A DNA stretch of 64,000 nucleotides from Thalassobellus sediminis (GCF_044386045.1 NZ_JBISCD010000036.1:1-64000); one strand, 5' to 3'. Counted from the first letter of the stretch, positions 27,638 through 36,405 are shown. The notes: generated by a model not told the origin, from the sequence alone. Numbers and translations: made by a program.

Positions 27638-28399
27638 CTAATTATTTATCCAATTTTTTATTTCTGACGATTTTGCTTTGCTTATTGTAATACGCTCCTT
27701 AGATGGCGGATTTACATTAATAATTAGTTTTCCATTAAAGTAGAATTTAATATTCTGTATAGCATTTCTATTAAGTATAAATTGCCTGTTTGCCCTATGA
27801 AAATTATACGGGTCTATTTCGTTTTCAATATCTTCTAGTTTTTTATCTATTATGTAAGTTTGATTTTTACCTGTCACAGCTTTTACAATACTGTTTTCTA
27901 TATAAAAATAAGCAATATCTTCTGTTTTAACAGGAATTAATTCATCTCTCTGATGTACTAAAAATGTAGTTCTGAAAACTTGATTTTTAGATTGCATTAA
28001 TTGTACTAATTGTTGAATGTTGTTATAAGGTATTGTATCAATTTTTGAGTTGGTTTTAAACTTTTTGATTGAGCTATTTAATTCTTCCTCATCAATTGGC
28101 TTTAAAAGATAATCAATGCTATTTACCTTAAATGCTTTTAGTGCATATTGGTCATAAGCTGTTGTAAATATTATTGGAATATTGATAGTTACCTGTTCAA
28201 AAATTTCAAATGAAATACCATCAGAAAGATGTATATCCATAAAAACTAAAACCGCTTCACTTGGATTAGAAAAATAATCAATGGCCGATTTTACAGAATC
28301 AAGAACAGTTAGTACCTCTATGTTAGAATCTATATTATTTATTAAGTAAGTGAGTTGTTCACTTGCTGCTAATTCATCTTCTACAATAACTACTTTCAT
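27638..28399 (-). CDS. LytTR-family response regulator
   Basis: 253 residues. The receiver domain (about 1-120) has the acidic pair EDE near the N-terminus, the phospho-acceptor Asp in FMDIHLSDG, Thr in IIFTTAYD and Lys in LLKPIDEEEL. The LytTR DNA-binding domain (about 150-250) has FLVHQRDELIPVKTEDIAYFYIENSIVKAV, NFHRANRQFILNRNAI and a terminal IKNWINN. The gene starts 5 bp after the sensor kinase gene and is its cognate regulator. The 21-bp-period arrays at 26373-26444 and 30456-30527 flank this operon and are its most likely targets. Confidence 0.94.
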   Translation of the reverse strand: MKVVIVEDELAASEQLTYLINNIDSNIEVLTVLDSVKSAIDYFSNPSEAVLVFMDIHLSDGISFEIFEQVTINIPIIFTTAYDQYALKAFKVNSIDYLLKPIDEEELNSSIKKFKTNSKIDTIPYNNIQQLVQLMQSKNQVFRTTFLVHQRDELIPVKTEDIAYFYIENSIVKAVTGKNQTYIIDKKLEDIENEIDPYNFHRANRQFILNRNAIQNIKFYFNGKLIINVNPPSKERITISKAKSSEIKNWINN

Positions 28400-28404
28400 G
28401 ATGA

Positions 28405-29460
28405 TTAATTTAAAGAAAGTTTGACTTTAAATGTGTTGTTTTTGTTACTTATTGATATGTGCTTCTTTTTTAGAGCATAATACCGCTTATTAAGGTTTGA
28501 TAAGCCATTACCGGTTCCAGTAGCTAAACTTTTTCTGGGTCTTATTTCATTTTCAATAATTATAAACTCATCTTCGGAATATATATTAACTTCTAGTGGA
28601 TTTTCTTCTGATATTTCATTGTGTTTAATTGCATTTTCAACTAATAACTGAAGTGCTAAGACGGGTACTTCTTTTTTTATCCATTTTTCATGAATATTAT
28701 AAGTGATTTTAAAACGATTGCGGTATCTTGTTTTTATTAAATGTATATAACTACTTAAAAACTCAAGTTCTTCTTCTATAGATACTAAATCTTGTTCACT
28801 ACTTTGTAATATATAACGATACATGGAGGAGAGTTTGTTTATAAAATTTATAGCATCTTTATTTTCTTTAACAAGTGCACTTAATGAATTTAGAGAGTTG
28901 AATAGAAAATGAGGATTAACTTGGTTTTTTAAAGCCATCAATTCATTTTGTAAGCTTTGTTGTTTTAAAGCTTCTTGCTCTATTAATTTTTCTTTTAAGC
29001 TCAATTGATATCTTAAAATTCTAGCTATAAAGATTATTATTACTGTTATAACGAAATAGATGAAGTATGTTAACCCTTCTTCTTCTGAAACCATTGACTC
29101 TCCTACTAATATTGGATACAAAAAGAAGAATAAATGTAATAATGCTAAGTATAAAGCAATATTTATAATTATAGTTGTTAACCCTCTTAAAAAGCTTTGA
29201 AATTTTGAATAAAAGTATTTAGTATTGGCATTAAATTCTAGCAGCAACCATGAAAAAAAGGTAAACCATAAAAACCGAAAGATTATATCTTTTACAGAAG
29301 CTGTAGTGAATGCTGTGGATAAATCATCTACAATATCAAAGATAATCAAAATTCTAGGCAAAGTTAAAAGTGTTGATATAATAAAGGCTATACCTAGTAA
29401 AACGTTTTGCTTTATAAATTTGGTTGTCAAAATGGTTATAGTATTATTGATGAAGAACAT
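28405..29460 (-). CDS. LytS/YpdA-type sensor histidine kinase
   Basis: 351 residues. Four hydrophobic segments in about the first 155 residues are followed by a short coiled coil (LKEKLIEQEALKQQSLQNELMALKNQ). The His_kinase signature QVNPHFLFNSLNSLSALV carries the phosphorylated His. The ATPase domain shows PVLALQLLVENAIKHN (N box) and ATGTGNGLSNLNKRYY (G box). It pairs with the LytTR regulator directly downstream. No extracellular sensing domain is visible, so the signal is probably sensed in the membrane. Confidence 0.93.
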   Translation of the reverse strand: MFFINNTITILTTKFIKQNVLLGIAFIISTLLTLPRILIIFDIVDDLSTAFTTASVKDIIFRFLWFTFFSWLLLEFNANTKYFYSKFQSFLRGLTTIIINIALYLALLHLFFFLYPILVGESMVSEEEGLTYFIYFVITVIIIFIARILRYQLSLKEKLIEQEALKQQSLQNELMALKNQVNPHFLFNSLNSLSALVKENKDAINFINKLSSMYRYILQSSEQDLVSIEEELEFLSSYIHLIKTRYRNRFKITYNIHEKWIKKEVPVLALQLLVENAIKHNEISEENPLEVNIYSEDEFIIIENEIRPRKSLATGTGNGLSNLNKRYYALKKKHISISNKNNTFKVKLSLN

Positions 29461-29528
29461 AGCTAATATAATTAAAATTAATGTAAGTAAATTGTATAAT
29501 TTTAGCTGATTATTTATGAAATTAAAAA

Positions 29529-29570
29529 CTGCCAGAGAGGTGTGAAATATATTTCAGTAATCTCTGGCAG
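29529..29570 (-). terminator. Two-tier hairpin terminator after the lipoprotein gene
   Basis: Outer arms CTGCCAGAGA (29529-29538) and TCTCTGGCAG (29561-29570) enclose an inner palindrome TGAAATATATTTCA (29543-29556). On the minus strand it is followed by AGTTTTTAATT. It ends the lipoprotein transcript before the kinase gene, so the two-component operon either reads through or has its own promoter. Confidence 0.75.
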
Positions 29571-29605
29571 TCAAACTAACCAACCAAACTAACTATACAT
29601 GAAAA

Positions 29606-30259
29606 TTATTTTATCAATTCTTTTACTATTTGTTTTGAAAAATCTTTAGAAATAGTTCCTAAAGATTTGGGGTTATCAATCTCTGTCGTTATAACTGATC
29701 TCAATCGTTCGTTATCAGTTTTTGTTAAATCGTAAATTACAGTTTCTAGAATGTATTTTTTACCAGTATGGGTAATGGTGCTTTCAGGCTTAGATTTTAC
29801 ATGAATACTACTGTAATAACGATAGAATGTTCCATTAGGACCTCTAAAATATCTTGGGAAATAAAGTGTTGAGTAGTCTCCACCAATGGTTTCTGTTCTT
29901 GAATATTCTTGAGTCTCTTTCAGAGTGTTAAGAATAATAATGTCTATGCCTTTATTTTTTAAATCCTCAACGATATTTTTAACTTCATTTTCGTTGAGTT
30001 TTACCTCGGTGTCAATTTTTGGAAAAACGGTTAAGCTTTCCATAGAATTAAGACCATGTTCTCTTAATTTATTTACTAAGTCATTCTCAAACTGACTTCT
30101 AACTACACGGTCGTCTGTTTTACTGATTACCATTAAGCGTTTATCATTTAAATTGAGTTCTTTTGAATTGTTCCAAGTACTAACAACTTTGACAGTTGAG
30201 CAACTTGTAAACATAATAATTAGTATTAATATACTTAGTATTTTGTTTAGTGTTTTCAT
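29606..30259 (-). CDS. Lipoprotein, paralogue of the one at 17007-17690
   Basis: 217 residues with lipobox IMFTSC. The organisation mirrors its paralogue: STVKVVSTWNNSKELN, then KRLMVISKTDDRVVRSQFENDLVNKLREHGLNSMESLTVFP, then KGIDIIILNTLKETQEYS, and at the end KKYILETVIYDLTKTDNERLRSVITTEIDNP...FSKQIVKELIK. The function is unknown; DUF4136-like lipoproteins are the nearest family I can suggest. It lies 14 bp after a 45-codon ORF and both appear driven by the repeat-array promoter at 30436-30527. Confidence 0.82.
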   Translation of the reverse strand: MKTLNKILSILILIIMFTSCSTVKVVSTWNNSKELNLNDKRLMVISKTDDRVVRSQFENDLVNKLREHGLNSMESLTVFPKIDTEVKLNENEVKNIVEDLKNKGIDIIILNTLKETQEYSRTETIGGDYSTLYFPRYFRGPNGTFYRYYSSIHVKSKPESTITHTGKKYILETVIYDLTKTDNERLRSVITTEIDNPKSLGTISKDFSKQIVKELIK

Positions 30260-30273
30260 GATTTCTAGTATAT

Positions 30274-30411
30274 TTATATAAACATATGGATGTCATTAGT
30301 ATCTCTGTTGATTAAATTTAATCTTACTGAGGTGTGATTTTCAGAGCTTTTTAGATGTAAAAACCGTTTTACAAAACCCCATTTTTTTAGAATTGATTTT
30401 AAATTTTTCAT
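30274..30411 (-). CDS. Small basic protein (45 aa) behind a repeat-array promoter
   Basis: 45 residues starting MKNLKSILKKWGFVKRF, with a strongly basic amphipathic N-terminus and no signal peptide. The ATG at 30411 lies 24 bp downstream of a TAnnTTTG box (30436-30443), and the lipoprotein gene follows 14 bp after its stop. No family is recognised. It could be a true small protein or a leader peptide of the lipoprotein gene. Support comes from position rather than from similarity. Confidence 0.45.
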   Translation of the reverse strand: MKNLKSILKKWGFVKRFLHLKSSENHTSVRLNLINRDTNDIHMFI

Positions 30412-30435
30412 GACGTTAATGTTTTAATTCTTATA

Positions 30436-30443
30436 CAAATGTA
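30436..30443 (-). promoter_or_regulatory. -7 promoter box TACATTTG for the 45-aa ORF and lipoprotein
   Basis: The minus strand reads TACATTTG (TAnnTTTG), 24 bp before the ATG at 30411 and 12 bp downstream of the last repeat of the array at 30456-30527, the same geometry as at 26353-26360. Confidence 0.7.
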
Positions 30444-30455
30444 TGTCACGATTAA

Positions 30456-30527
30456 AGTCTAAATCTTGACTTTTTAAGTGAAGTGACTAAAATCTAAAGT
30501 GAAGTGCTCTAACTTGAAAGCGAATTA
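30456..30527 (-). promoter_or_regulatory. Candidate LytTR operator: four 9-bp direct repeats, 21-bp period
   Basis: Plus-strand units start at 30456 (AGTCTAAAT), 30477 (AGTGAAGTG), 30498 (AGTGAAGTG) and 30519 (AGCGAATTA), with 12-bp spacers. Aligned without gaps to the array at 26373-26444, the 9-bp units match at 31 of 36 positions while the spacers between them and before the -7 box match at only 23 of 48. That pattern suggests protein-binding selection. Confidence 0.68.
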
Positions 30528-30598
30528 TATTGAAAGTACAAGTATCCCATTTATAATTTTAAAACAAAGGGGATAAATCTATAAGATATAAGTCTTAA

Positions 30599-33500
30599 TT
30601 AGTTGAGAGAAAAAGCTCTTTTTCTATAATAAGCTAATACGGATACAATGATAATTATAACAATTAGTATATAGATAAATGTTGGAATTGGTAATGGGTC
30701 TCCAGCAGCGTAACTATGTAGTCCAGATAAATAATAATTAACACCAAAGGATGTCATTATAATTGAGCCAAATGCAAAAACACTAGCTGTATTAAGTATA
30801 AAGGAACTTTTTAACTTAGGGATAAGCCTAAGGTGCAAAACAATAGCATATGCTATAATGCTAATTAAAGCCCATGTTTCTTTTGGGTCCCAAGCCCAAT
30901 AACGCCCCCAAGATTCGTTTGCCCAAATACCACCTAGAAAGGTTCCAACGGCTAGTACAAATAAACCAATTGTCATTGAAATTTCATTGATATAGGTTAG
31001 TTCTTTAATTCGAATATCAATTTCTTTCTTTGATTTTTCAGTTTTAAAAATCATAAGTAATAATGCCATAAGTCCTAATATTGCAGAAAGTGCTAAGGGC
31101 GCATAACTGCTTACAATAGTGGCGACATGAATTTTTAACCAAAACGATTTTAATACAGGCATTAAATTGGTTATCTCAGGGCTTAACCAATCTAGATAAC
31201 TTACAAATAATAAAGCTCCTGAAAATAAGGTGGAGAGTGGTAATGCAAAATCAGATTTTCTAAACGTCATTAATCCACAGAGCAGCAATACCCAAGATAC
31301 AAATACTAACATTTCATAACCGTTACTCCAAGGTGCATGTTGTGCTATATACCACCGGAGGATTATATTTCCTGTGAATAAAAGGAAACTAATAAGGGTT
31401 ATAATAATGAAGATATTCCAAAGGAATTCAATTGCTTTTTTCCTAGTAAAAATTTTAGTTATGGCTAATACTAAAAGAATAGCTCCCAAAGTAAAAAATA
31501 CTTGAAACAACCAAAAATTCAAATTAAGTTGATTGTACCATAATTCAGATTCAATACGCTTACGGTTAGGTATAATATCTTTACCTAAAACGTCCTGAAA
31601 GGTTTTTATATATTCTAGTTTTTCGCTCGCTGCTACCCAATTTTTAGTGGTAACATCTTTATAATAAGTTGGGATAATTTGTTTAGCAAATGTTGCATCT
31701 TCAGGTGGGAAATCTTGAAAATGGTGTGTTTGACTGTGCCATTTATTGTTTTCATCATTGCTATTAGGGAATACTTTTAAATAATTTCCAGAAAATACGT
31801 TATAAAGAATATTGAAACGTTCATCTACTTTTAAAACTTCTTTATCCAATTCGCTTCTTTCTGCAGGTTTCTTTTTATTAGCTTGTTCAACAACTTGTCC
31901 AAAAAAGTACTTTCCTTTATCATCTAATAAACCTACAAAAGACACTAAACCATCTTCACTAATGTTTAAATCTTTAAAGAGTTCTCCTCCTTTTTTAGGG
32001 TCTACTTTTATAAGTGGAATATATTGCCAAATATTTGATGCCGATTGCATAGCAAGAAATGCCTGATTTGCATTAAAACGAATACTTTCTCCATCTTGTG
32101 TAAACTTAAAATAAGGCTTACGCGATAGTTTTCTTAAAAACTCGGAAGCTAAAGTGTTCATAGGTTTTATGCGTCCGTCTAAATCTTGAACCATCAAACG
32201 CCCAAACAATTCAGCATGTTGTTTGTCTATACGCTGTTGTTCTATGGTTTGTAAATCAATTTTTGGTGTTTTGTTGGTTTTATCTTGAGCAAAAGAAGTA
32301 TTTGAAAGACTCAGGAAAAGTAGAAGTATTAAAGCATTTTTTAGTTTTAGCTTTTTTAATTTTTTATTGATTAATGTGAAACGAGATGCTTTTCCAAAGA
32401 GTGTAAAAAACATACCTATCATCATTAATAAATAGCCCAAATAAGTAATATTTGTACCAATAACATCATGATTAACGGCTAATACGGTTCCTAGTTCATC
32501 TGTGTCATAACTGGCTTGAAAAAAGCGATAGCCATTATAATCTAACACATTATTCATGAAAATACGATGAGGTATTTCGGTGTTATTATCAATAACTTTA
32601 ACCTCACTTGCGTATGCTGATGGACTTGTAGAACCAGGGTAGCGTTCCAATTGAAAATCATCCAAATGAATTGAAAAAGGCGTCGTTATAGCTTCAGCTC
32701 CATAGGATAGTGATACTTTAATAGTATCAATATTTAAGTTATGTGTTGTTGGTAAAAAGCCTTCACGATACAGTAATGTTGTTTCTTTAGTAGTTTCGTT
32801 TACTTTAATATTGACAATTAAAGCATCATCCTTTTGTTCATCATTATCTTTTGGTTTTTCTGAAGCACTTACAAGCGCTATTTCAGCTTTTGGGTGATAG
32901 GATAGCGGCACAAATGAAGCATCACCATCACGATATAATGTTCGTAACGACATCGCTTGTAAACTATCTTTTTTAATGGTTCCCGCTATTTCTGTAGCCA
33001 TAACAAACGTACTTAAATTTCTGGGAGAAAGAATGCTAAATACACCATCATTTTCAATAATATTGATGACATCTGGTTCATTAACTTCAAAGCCTACTTT
33101 ATGTTTATGAGCACCAATAGCTTCAACTTCGCCTTTTTCTAAAAAAACAGTTTCTCTTCCGTTTCCTGCTGAAACCACCATTTGAATCATGGCTTTTCCA
33201 TTTTCAGCATCGTCCTTTATTTCTGGAACAGCATCTGCAATAAATTCATTGTAAGAAATGGTAATAGGAGTCGTGTTGAATTCTGTAGCAATACTAAAAT
33301 CGTTATTACTTAATGGAGAAAAATTAAGTTGTTTTTTAATGGTTTTTACAGTTTTGCCATTAGATAAGTGTACATGTAGATAGTTGTTATCAGATACGAT
33401 AATGTTAGAAGAAGCACCTTCGCGAATTCTCATAATTCCGCCATAAGACGCATAGCGTGTAATGCTTGCGCCAATTAATATGATGATAAAAGCCAAATGA

Positions 33501-33742
33501 AACATAAGTAATGCCCATTTTTCTAAACGCCAAAGTTTGTATTTATAAATATTCATTATGAAACAAATACCGAGTCCTAACATAACGAGTTCAAACCACC
33601 AAGCATCATAAATTAGTTTCCATGCCGTCGCCGTACCAAAGTCGTTTTCGATAAAGGTGGCTACAGCCATAGACACCGCAAAAGTAAGTAAGAATAGCAC
33701 TGCTAAAATAGGCGAGGAGAATAGGCGTAATAATTTATTCAT
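30599..33742 (-). CDS. ccsBA: Fused cytochrome c maturation protein CcsBA (ResB-ResC)
   Basis: 1047 residues. The ResB/CcsB part opens with a transmembrane segment (FSSPILAVLFLLTFAVSMAVATFIENDFGTATAW) and further segments near 65 and 85, and its fourth segment is near 430. A hydrophobic stretch near 470-490 leads into a periplasmic region. The C-terminal CcsA part (about 740-1047) has many helices and the haem-handling WWD motif WGRYWAWDPKETWALIS. It delivers and attaches haem to apocytochromes c at the outer face of the inner membrane. It lies 81 bp downstream of nrfA, whose product needs five covalently bound haems. A hairpin at 33765-33800 lies in the gap. Confidence 0.95.
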   Translation of the reverse strand: MNKLLRLFSSPILAVLFLLTFAVSMAVATFIENDFGTATAWKLIYDAWWFELVMLGLGICFIMNIYKYKLWRLEKWALLMFHLAFIIILIGASITRYASYGGIMRIREGASSNIIVSDNNYLHVHLSNGKTVKTIKKQLNFSPLSNNDFSIATEFNTTPITISYNEFIADAVPEIKDDAENGKAMIQMVVSAGNGRETVFLEKGEVEAIGAHKHKVGFEVNEPDVINIIENDGVFSILSPRNLSTFVMATEIAGTIKKDSLQAMSLRTLYRDGDASFVPLSYHPKAEIALVSASEKPKDNDEQKDDALIVNIKVNETTKETTLLYREGFLPTTHNLNIDTIKVSLSYGAEAITTPFSIHLDDFQLERYPGSTSPSAYASEVKVIDNNTEIPHRIFMNNVLDYNGYRFFQASYDTDELGTVLAVNHDVIGTNITYLGYLLMMIGMFFTLFGKASRFTLINKKLKKLKLKNALILLLFLSLSNTSFAQDKTNKTPKIDLQTIEQQRIDKQHAELFGRLMVQDLDGRIKPMNTLASEFLRKLSRKPYFKFTQDGESIRFNANQAFLAMQSASNIWQYIPLIKVDPKKGGELFKDLNISEDGLVSFVGLLDDKGKYFFGQVVEQANKKKPAERSELDKEVLKVDERFNILYNVFSGNYLKVFPNSNDENNKWHSQTHHFQDFPPEDATFAKQIIPTYYKDVTTKNWVAASEKLEYIKTFQDVLGKDIIPNRKRIESELWYNQLNLNFWLFQVFFTLGAILLVLAITKIFTRKKAIEFLWNIFIIITLISFLLFTGNIILRWYIAQHAPWSNGYEMLVFVSWVLLLCGLMTFRKSDFALPLSTLFSGALLFVSYLDWLSPEITNLMPVLKSFWLKIHVATIVSSYAPLALSAILGLMALLLMIFKTEKSKKEIDIRIKELTYINEISMTIGLFVLAVGTFLGGIWANESWGRYWAWDPKETWALISIIAYAIVLHLRLIPKLKSSFILNTASVFAFGSIIMTSFGVNYYLSGLHSYAAGDPLPIPTFIYILIVIIIIVSVLAYYRKRAFSLN

Positions 33743-33764
33743 GAATTAGGTGGTATGTAAATTA

Positions 33765-33800
33765 AAAGATACCTTACTTTTTGTATAATAAGGTATCTTT
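33765..33800 (-). terminator. Hairpin between nrfA and ccsBA
   Basis: Arms AAAGATACCTTA (33765-33776) and TAAGGTATCTTT (33789-33800) enclose a 12-nt loop 23 bp after the nrfA stop. It would uncouple or attenuate transcription between nrfHA and ccsBA, or protect the nrf message at its 3' end. Confidence 0.65.
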
Positions 33801-33823
33801 AATATTGTAATCTAGAAATAAAA

Positions 33824-35323
33824 TTAGTTTTCTACAGATGATACTGCATTTATTGGCATCTTATCTTCACGAGCTTTAGCTTCTTCAAGCCATTTTGGTA
33901 ATAGCGTTTTTTTGAATTCTGCTTTTTCTGCTCTTAATTTTTCCATATCTAGACCTATAAATTCCTGTGCTTTTTCTTTAGTAGAAATATCAGGCATTTC
34001 TATAGGTTTATTATGCCCTAAATCGGCTAATAAACGCGCTAGTTTAACACGAGCTTCTTGCGCTATCACTAATCCGCTACCAATAACTCTTGCAGTTTCT
34101 ACAGGAGAATGAAAAGATGCGCCATGCGCTGCCGCAGAATAATCCCAACGCCATTGTCCGTGACGAATATTTGTTAATATGGGCTTCATTTGTTCTTCTG
34201 TGGCTCCTAAATCCCAACATTTTTTAGCTTCTAAATGCGCTTTTACAAGAAGGTCTTCTAATTTCAATCTATTTTCGGTAGCTTTACGTTGTCTCTCGTA
34301 AACATTGGCAATGAGTTTGCCAGATTCTTCTCTATGGCATACTTGGCACGCATTAGATGTATTGTTTAAAGGTGATTGAATGTGATGGTCTGTAAATTTT
34401 TGTCCGCCTTCACTTTTGTAAGGCATGTGGCAATCGGCGCACGATACACCTCTATCTGCGTGAACTCCAGTAGTAAATGTTTCATATCCTGGATGCTGCG
34501 CTTTTAACATAGGTGCTTTACTTATTTTGTGTGTCCAATCTTTAAATTCTAAGTTGTCATAATACTTTTCCATATCTTCAACGGTCATGCCATCTTTCCA
34601 AGGGAACACCAAATAAGGTACACCTTCTTTTCCTGGTAAATTTTTATTGAAATAATACTCTACATGGCATTGTGCACAAACTAATGAACGCATTTCATTA
34701 TGTGTAGCCTTGTTAATATCTTTTCCCATAGCATCAAAGGCCTCTACTAAAGCAGGTCTTGTAATACGAAGCTTCATAGTTTCAGGATTATGACAATCGG
34801 CGCATCCTATTGGATTTACTACTTCTTCACCTTTGTCTGCCCATTTTCCACTATAAAATTCAGCAATACCAATTTCATTCATTAAACGTGGCACATCTGG
34901 ACTTTTACATGTCCAACAGGTTGCTGGCATAGGACCATCACCTTTGCCTTTTGGTCCTCCAGTTCGTAATGAATTATGTATATCTTCAATAGCATAGGAG
35001 TGTCCACGTCCTTGATTGTAATCTTTTGAAAAACCATAGCCAGCAAATAGTACTACTAAACGAGGATCTTCTTCAAGAACATCTCGCATACGTGAACCAC
35101 CTTGATAAGAAGCAAATGTGGTATCTAAAGTTTGTAATGAAGATTGATATTCTAATGGAAAATTCTCTCCCCAAACCGCATTTCTAGGTTCATTCTCTCC
35201 TATATTTACCTGAGGTACGTATCTATACTTTGCTTCAGATTTTCTATTTACAATACTAGATGCCAAAAGCCCTAGTAGAAAAACGACAATAATGGTTACG
35301 ATAAATAATACTTTGTTTTTCAT
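33824..35323 (-). CDS. nrfA: Cytochrome c nitrite reductase, catalytic subunit
   Basis: 499 residues. The active-site haem motif CWTCK (136-140), with lysine as the axial ligand, and four ordinary motifs (CADCH 174-178, CAQCH 216-220, CADCH 295-299, CQVCH 326-330) give the five haems of NrfA. An N-terminal membrane segment (LFIVTIIVVFLLGLLASSIV) may act as signal or anchor. It reduces nitrite to ammonium with six electrons in the periplasm, receiving them from the quinol-oxidising NrfH encoded 14 bp upstream. Family residues such as the PGYETF and GVSCADCHMP regions are present. Confidence 0.97.
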   Translation of the reverse strand: MKNKVLFIVTIIVVFLLGLLASSIVNRKSEAKYRYVPQVNIGENEPRNAVWGENFPLEYQSSLQTLDTTFASYQGGSRMRDVLEEDPRLVVLFAGYGFSKDYNQGRGHSYAIEDIHNSLRTGGPKGKGDGPMPATCWTCKSPDVPRLMNEIGIAEFYSGKWADKGEEVVNPIGCADCHNPETMKLRITRPALVEAFDAMGKDINKATHNEMRSLVCAQCHVEYYFNKNLPGKEGVPYLVFPWKDGMTVEDMEKYYDNLEFKDWTHKISKAPMLKAQHPGYETFTTGVHADRGVSCADCHMPYKSEGGQKFTDHHIQSPLNNTSNACQVCHREESGKLIANVYERQRKATENRLKLEDLLVKAHLEAKKCWDLGATEEQMKPILTNIRHGQWRWDYSAAAHGASFHSPVETARVIGSGLVIAQEARVKLARLLADLGHNKPIEMPDISTKEKAQEFIGLDMEKLRAEKAEFKKTLLPKWLEEAKAREDKMPINAVSSVEN

Positions 35324-35337
35324 ACTATATATTTTTA

Positions 35338-35937
35338 TTAATCTTTAATCTGTTTTTGCATCCAAGAAGGTATAACAAGTTCATCTTCTTCATCGGTAGG
35401 CAATGGGGCAACATTAAATTTTATAGTGGTTAAACCATGTACTTTGCCATGAGGTACTTGCTTATGGCAACTCCAACATTGGCGTCCTGTTCTATTTTCT
35501 TTATGGCCTTCTAGCCAACCATCATATTTTACTTGTGTAACTTGTTGTACATGGCAACGAATGCAGTTGCTTTGTACTACTTTTTGAGAAGCTTCTTTCA
35601 TTTCTATAACATCAGGTTCTGCACGAGCTGTAAAAACAGAGGCATGATATAAACCATCTTTTGCTTTAAAGTAATATTTATTGAAGATGTTATTATGAGG
35701 TACATGGCAGTCGTTACATTTAGCCCATTCGCGATGTGAACTATGCATCCAACTATTATAAACAGGTGTCATAACATGACAGTTTACACAGGCTTGAGGA
35801 TCATCAGACATATAAGATGTTATTCTAGACTCTCTTGCCATAAACAAGCCTAAACCAATGACTACTGCAATAAAAAAAACGGCAGTAGTTCTCCATTTAG
35901 AGGTTTTTGAGGGTAAAAATCGTCGTTTAAAATTCAA
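35338..35937 (-). CDS. nrfH: Cytochrome c nitrite reductase, small tetrahaem subunit
   Basis: 199 residues. One N-terminal membrane anchor (TTAVFFIAVVIGLGLFMA) is followed by four CXXCH motifs: CVNCH 50-54, CNDCH 74-78, CIRCH 125-129 and CWSCH 154-158. This is the NapC/NirT/NrfH pattern, and NrfH oxidises menaquinol and passes electrons to NrfA. The first gene of the minus-strand nrfHA unit, it has a long 5' region towards the island's right end. A charged C-terminal tail (DEEDELVIPSWMQKQIKD) is present. Confidence 0.95.
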   Translation of the reverse strand: MNFKRRFLPSKTSKWRTTAVFFIAVVIGLGLFMARESRITSYMSDDPQACVNCHVMTPVYNSWMHSSHREWAKCNDCHVPHNNIFNKYYFKAKDGLYHASVFTARAEPDVIEMKEASQKVVQSNCIRCHVQQVTQVKYDGWLEGHKENRTGRQCWSCHKQVPHGKVHGLTTIKFNVAPLPTDEEDELVIPSWMQKQIKD

Positions 35938-36322
35938 TGATGTTGTTGTTTTTTTTTAAAAATAGGCAATAAATGTTTGACTATCAATTTTTTTTTTATT
36001 CTTTTATGTTTAGGAAGTGGTAATTAAATTTTTGGAATACTTTTTTATAGGTACATAATATACCAGTTATGATTTAGCTCTTTATATTTTATATTTTCAG
36101 GTTTATTTGTATCTAATTATGAAAAGTCTAATATAAATTCGCAAAATATTGTTATCAATGATGTTGTCCTATTTCTTTTCAAATGTAGCTAATTTTAGGA
36201 TAGTTTCTAGAAATAATTCAGCACATTTCCTTCTATTCCTTAAAAACTTCTTTCCAGAAAAAGAGCTTCATTAAAATAGTTCTTGGACATAATCCATATT
36301 TTTAATTTTTCATACCGTTAAC

Positions 36323-36357
36323 CCTTTCCGTCTCGATAGCTATCGGTACTGGAAAGG
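36323..36357. repeat. Palindromic repeat around CGATAGCTATCG
   Basis: A perfect 12-bp palindrome CGATAGCTATCG (36334-36345) is enclosed by CCTTTCC (36323-36329) and GGAAAGG (36351-36357). It resembles the short palindromic REP-like elements common in flavobacterial genomes. It sits at the broken end of the D-cysteine desulfhydrase remnant. Confidence 0.6.
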
Positions 36358-36405
36358 AACACTTCATTCCCAAGTGAAAAGCGTGAATCAAGTCCGCCAA
36401 ATAGG

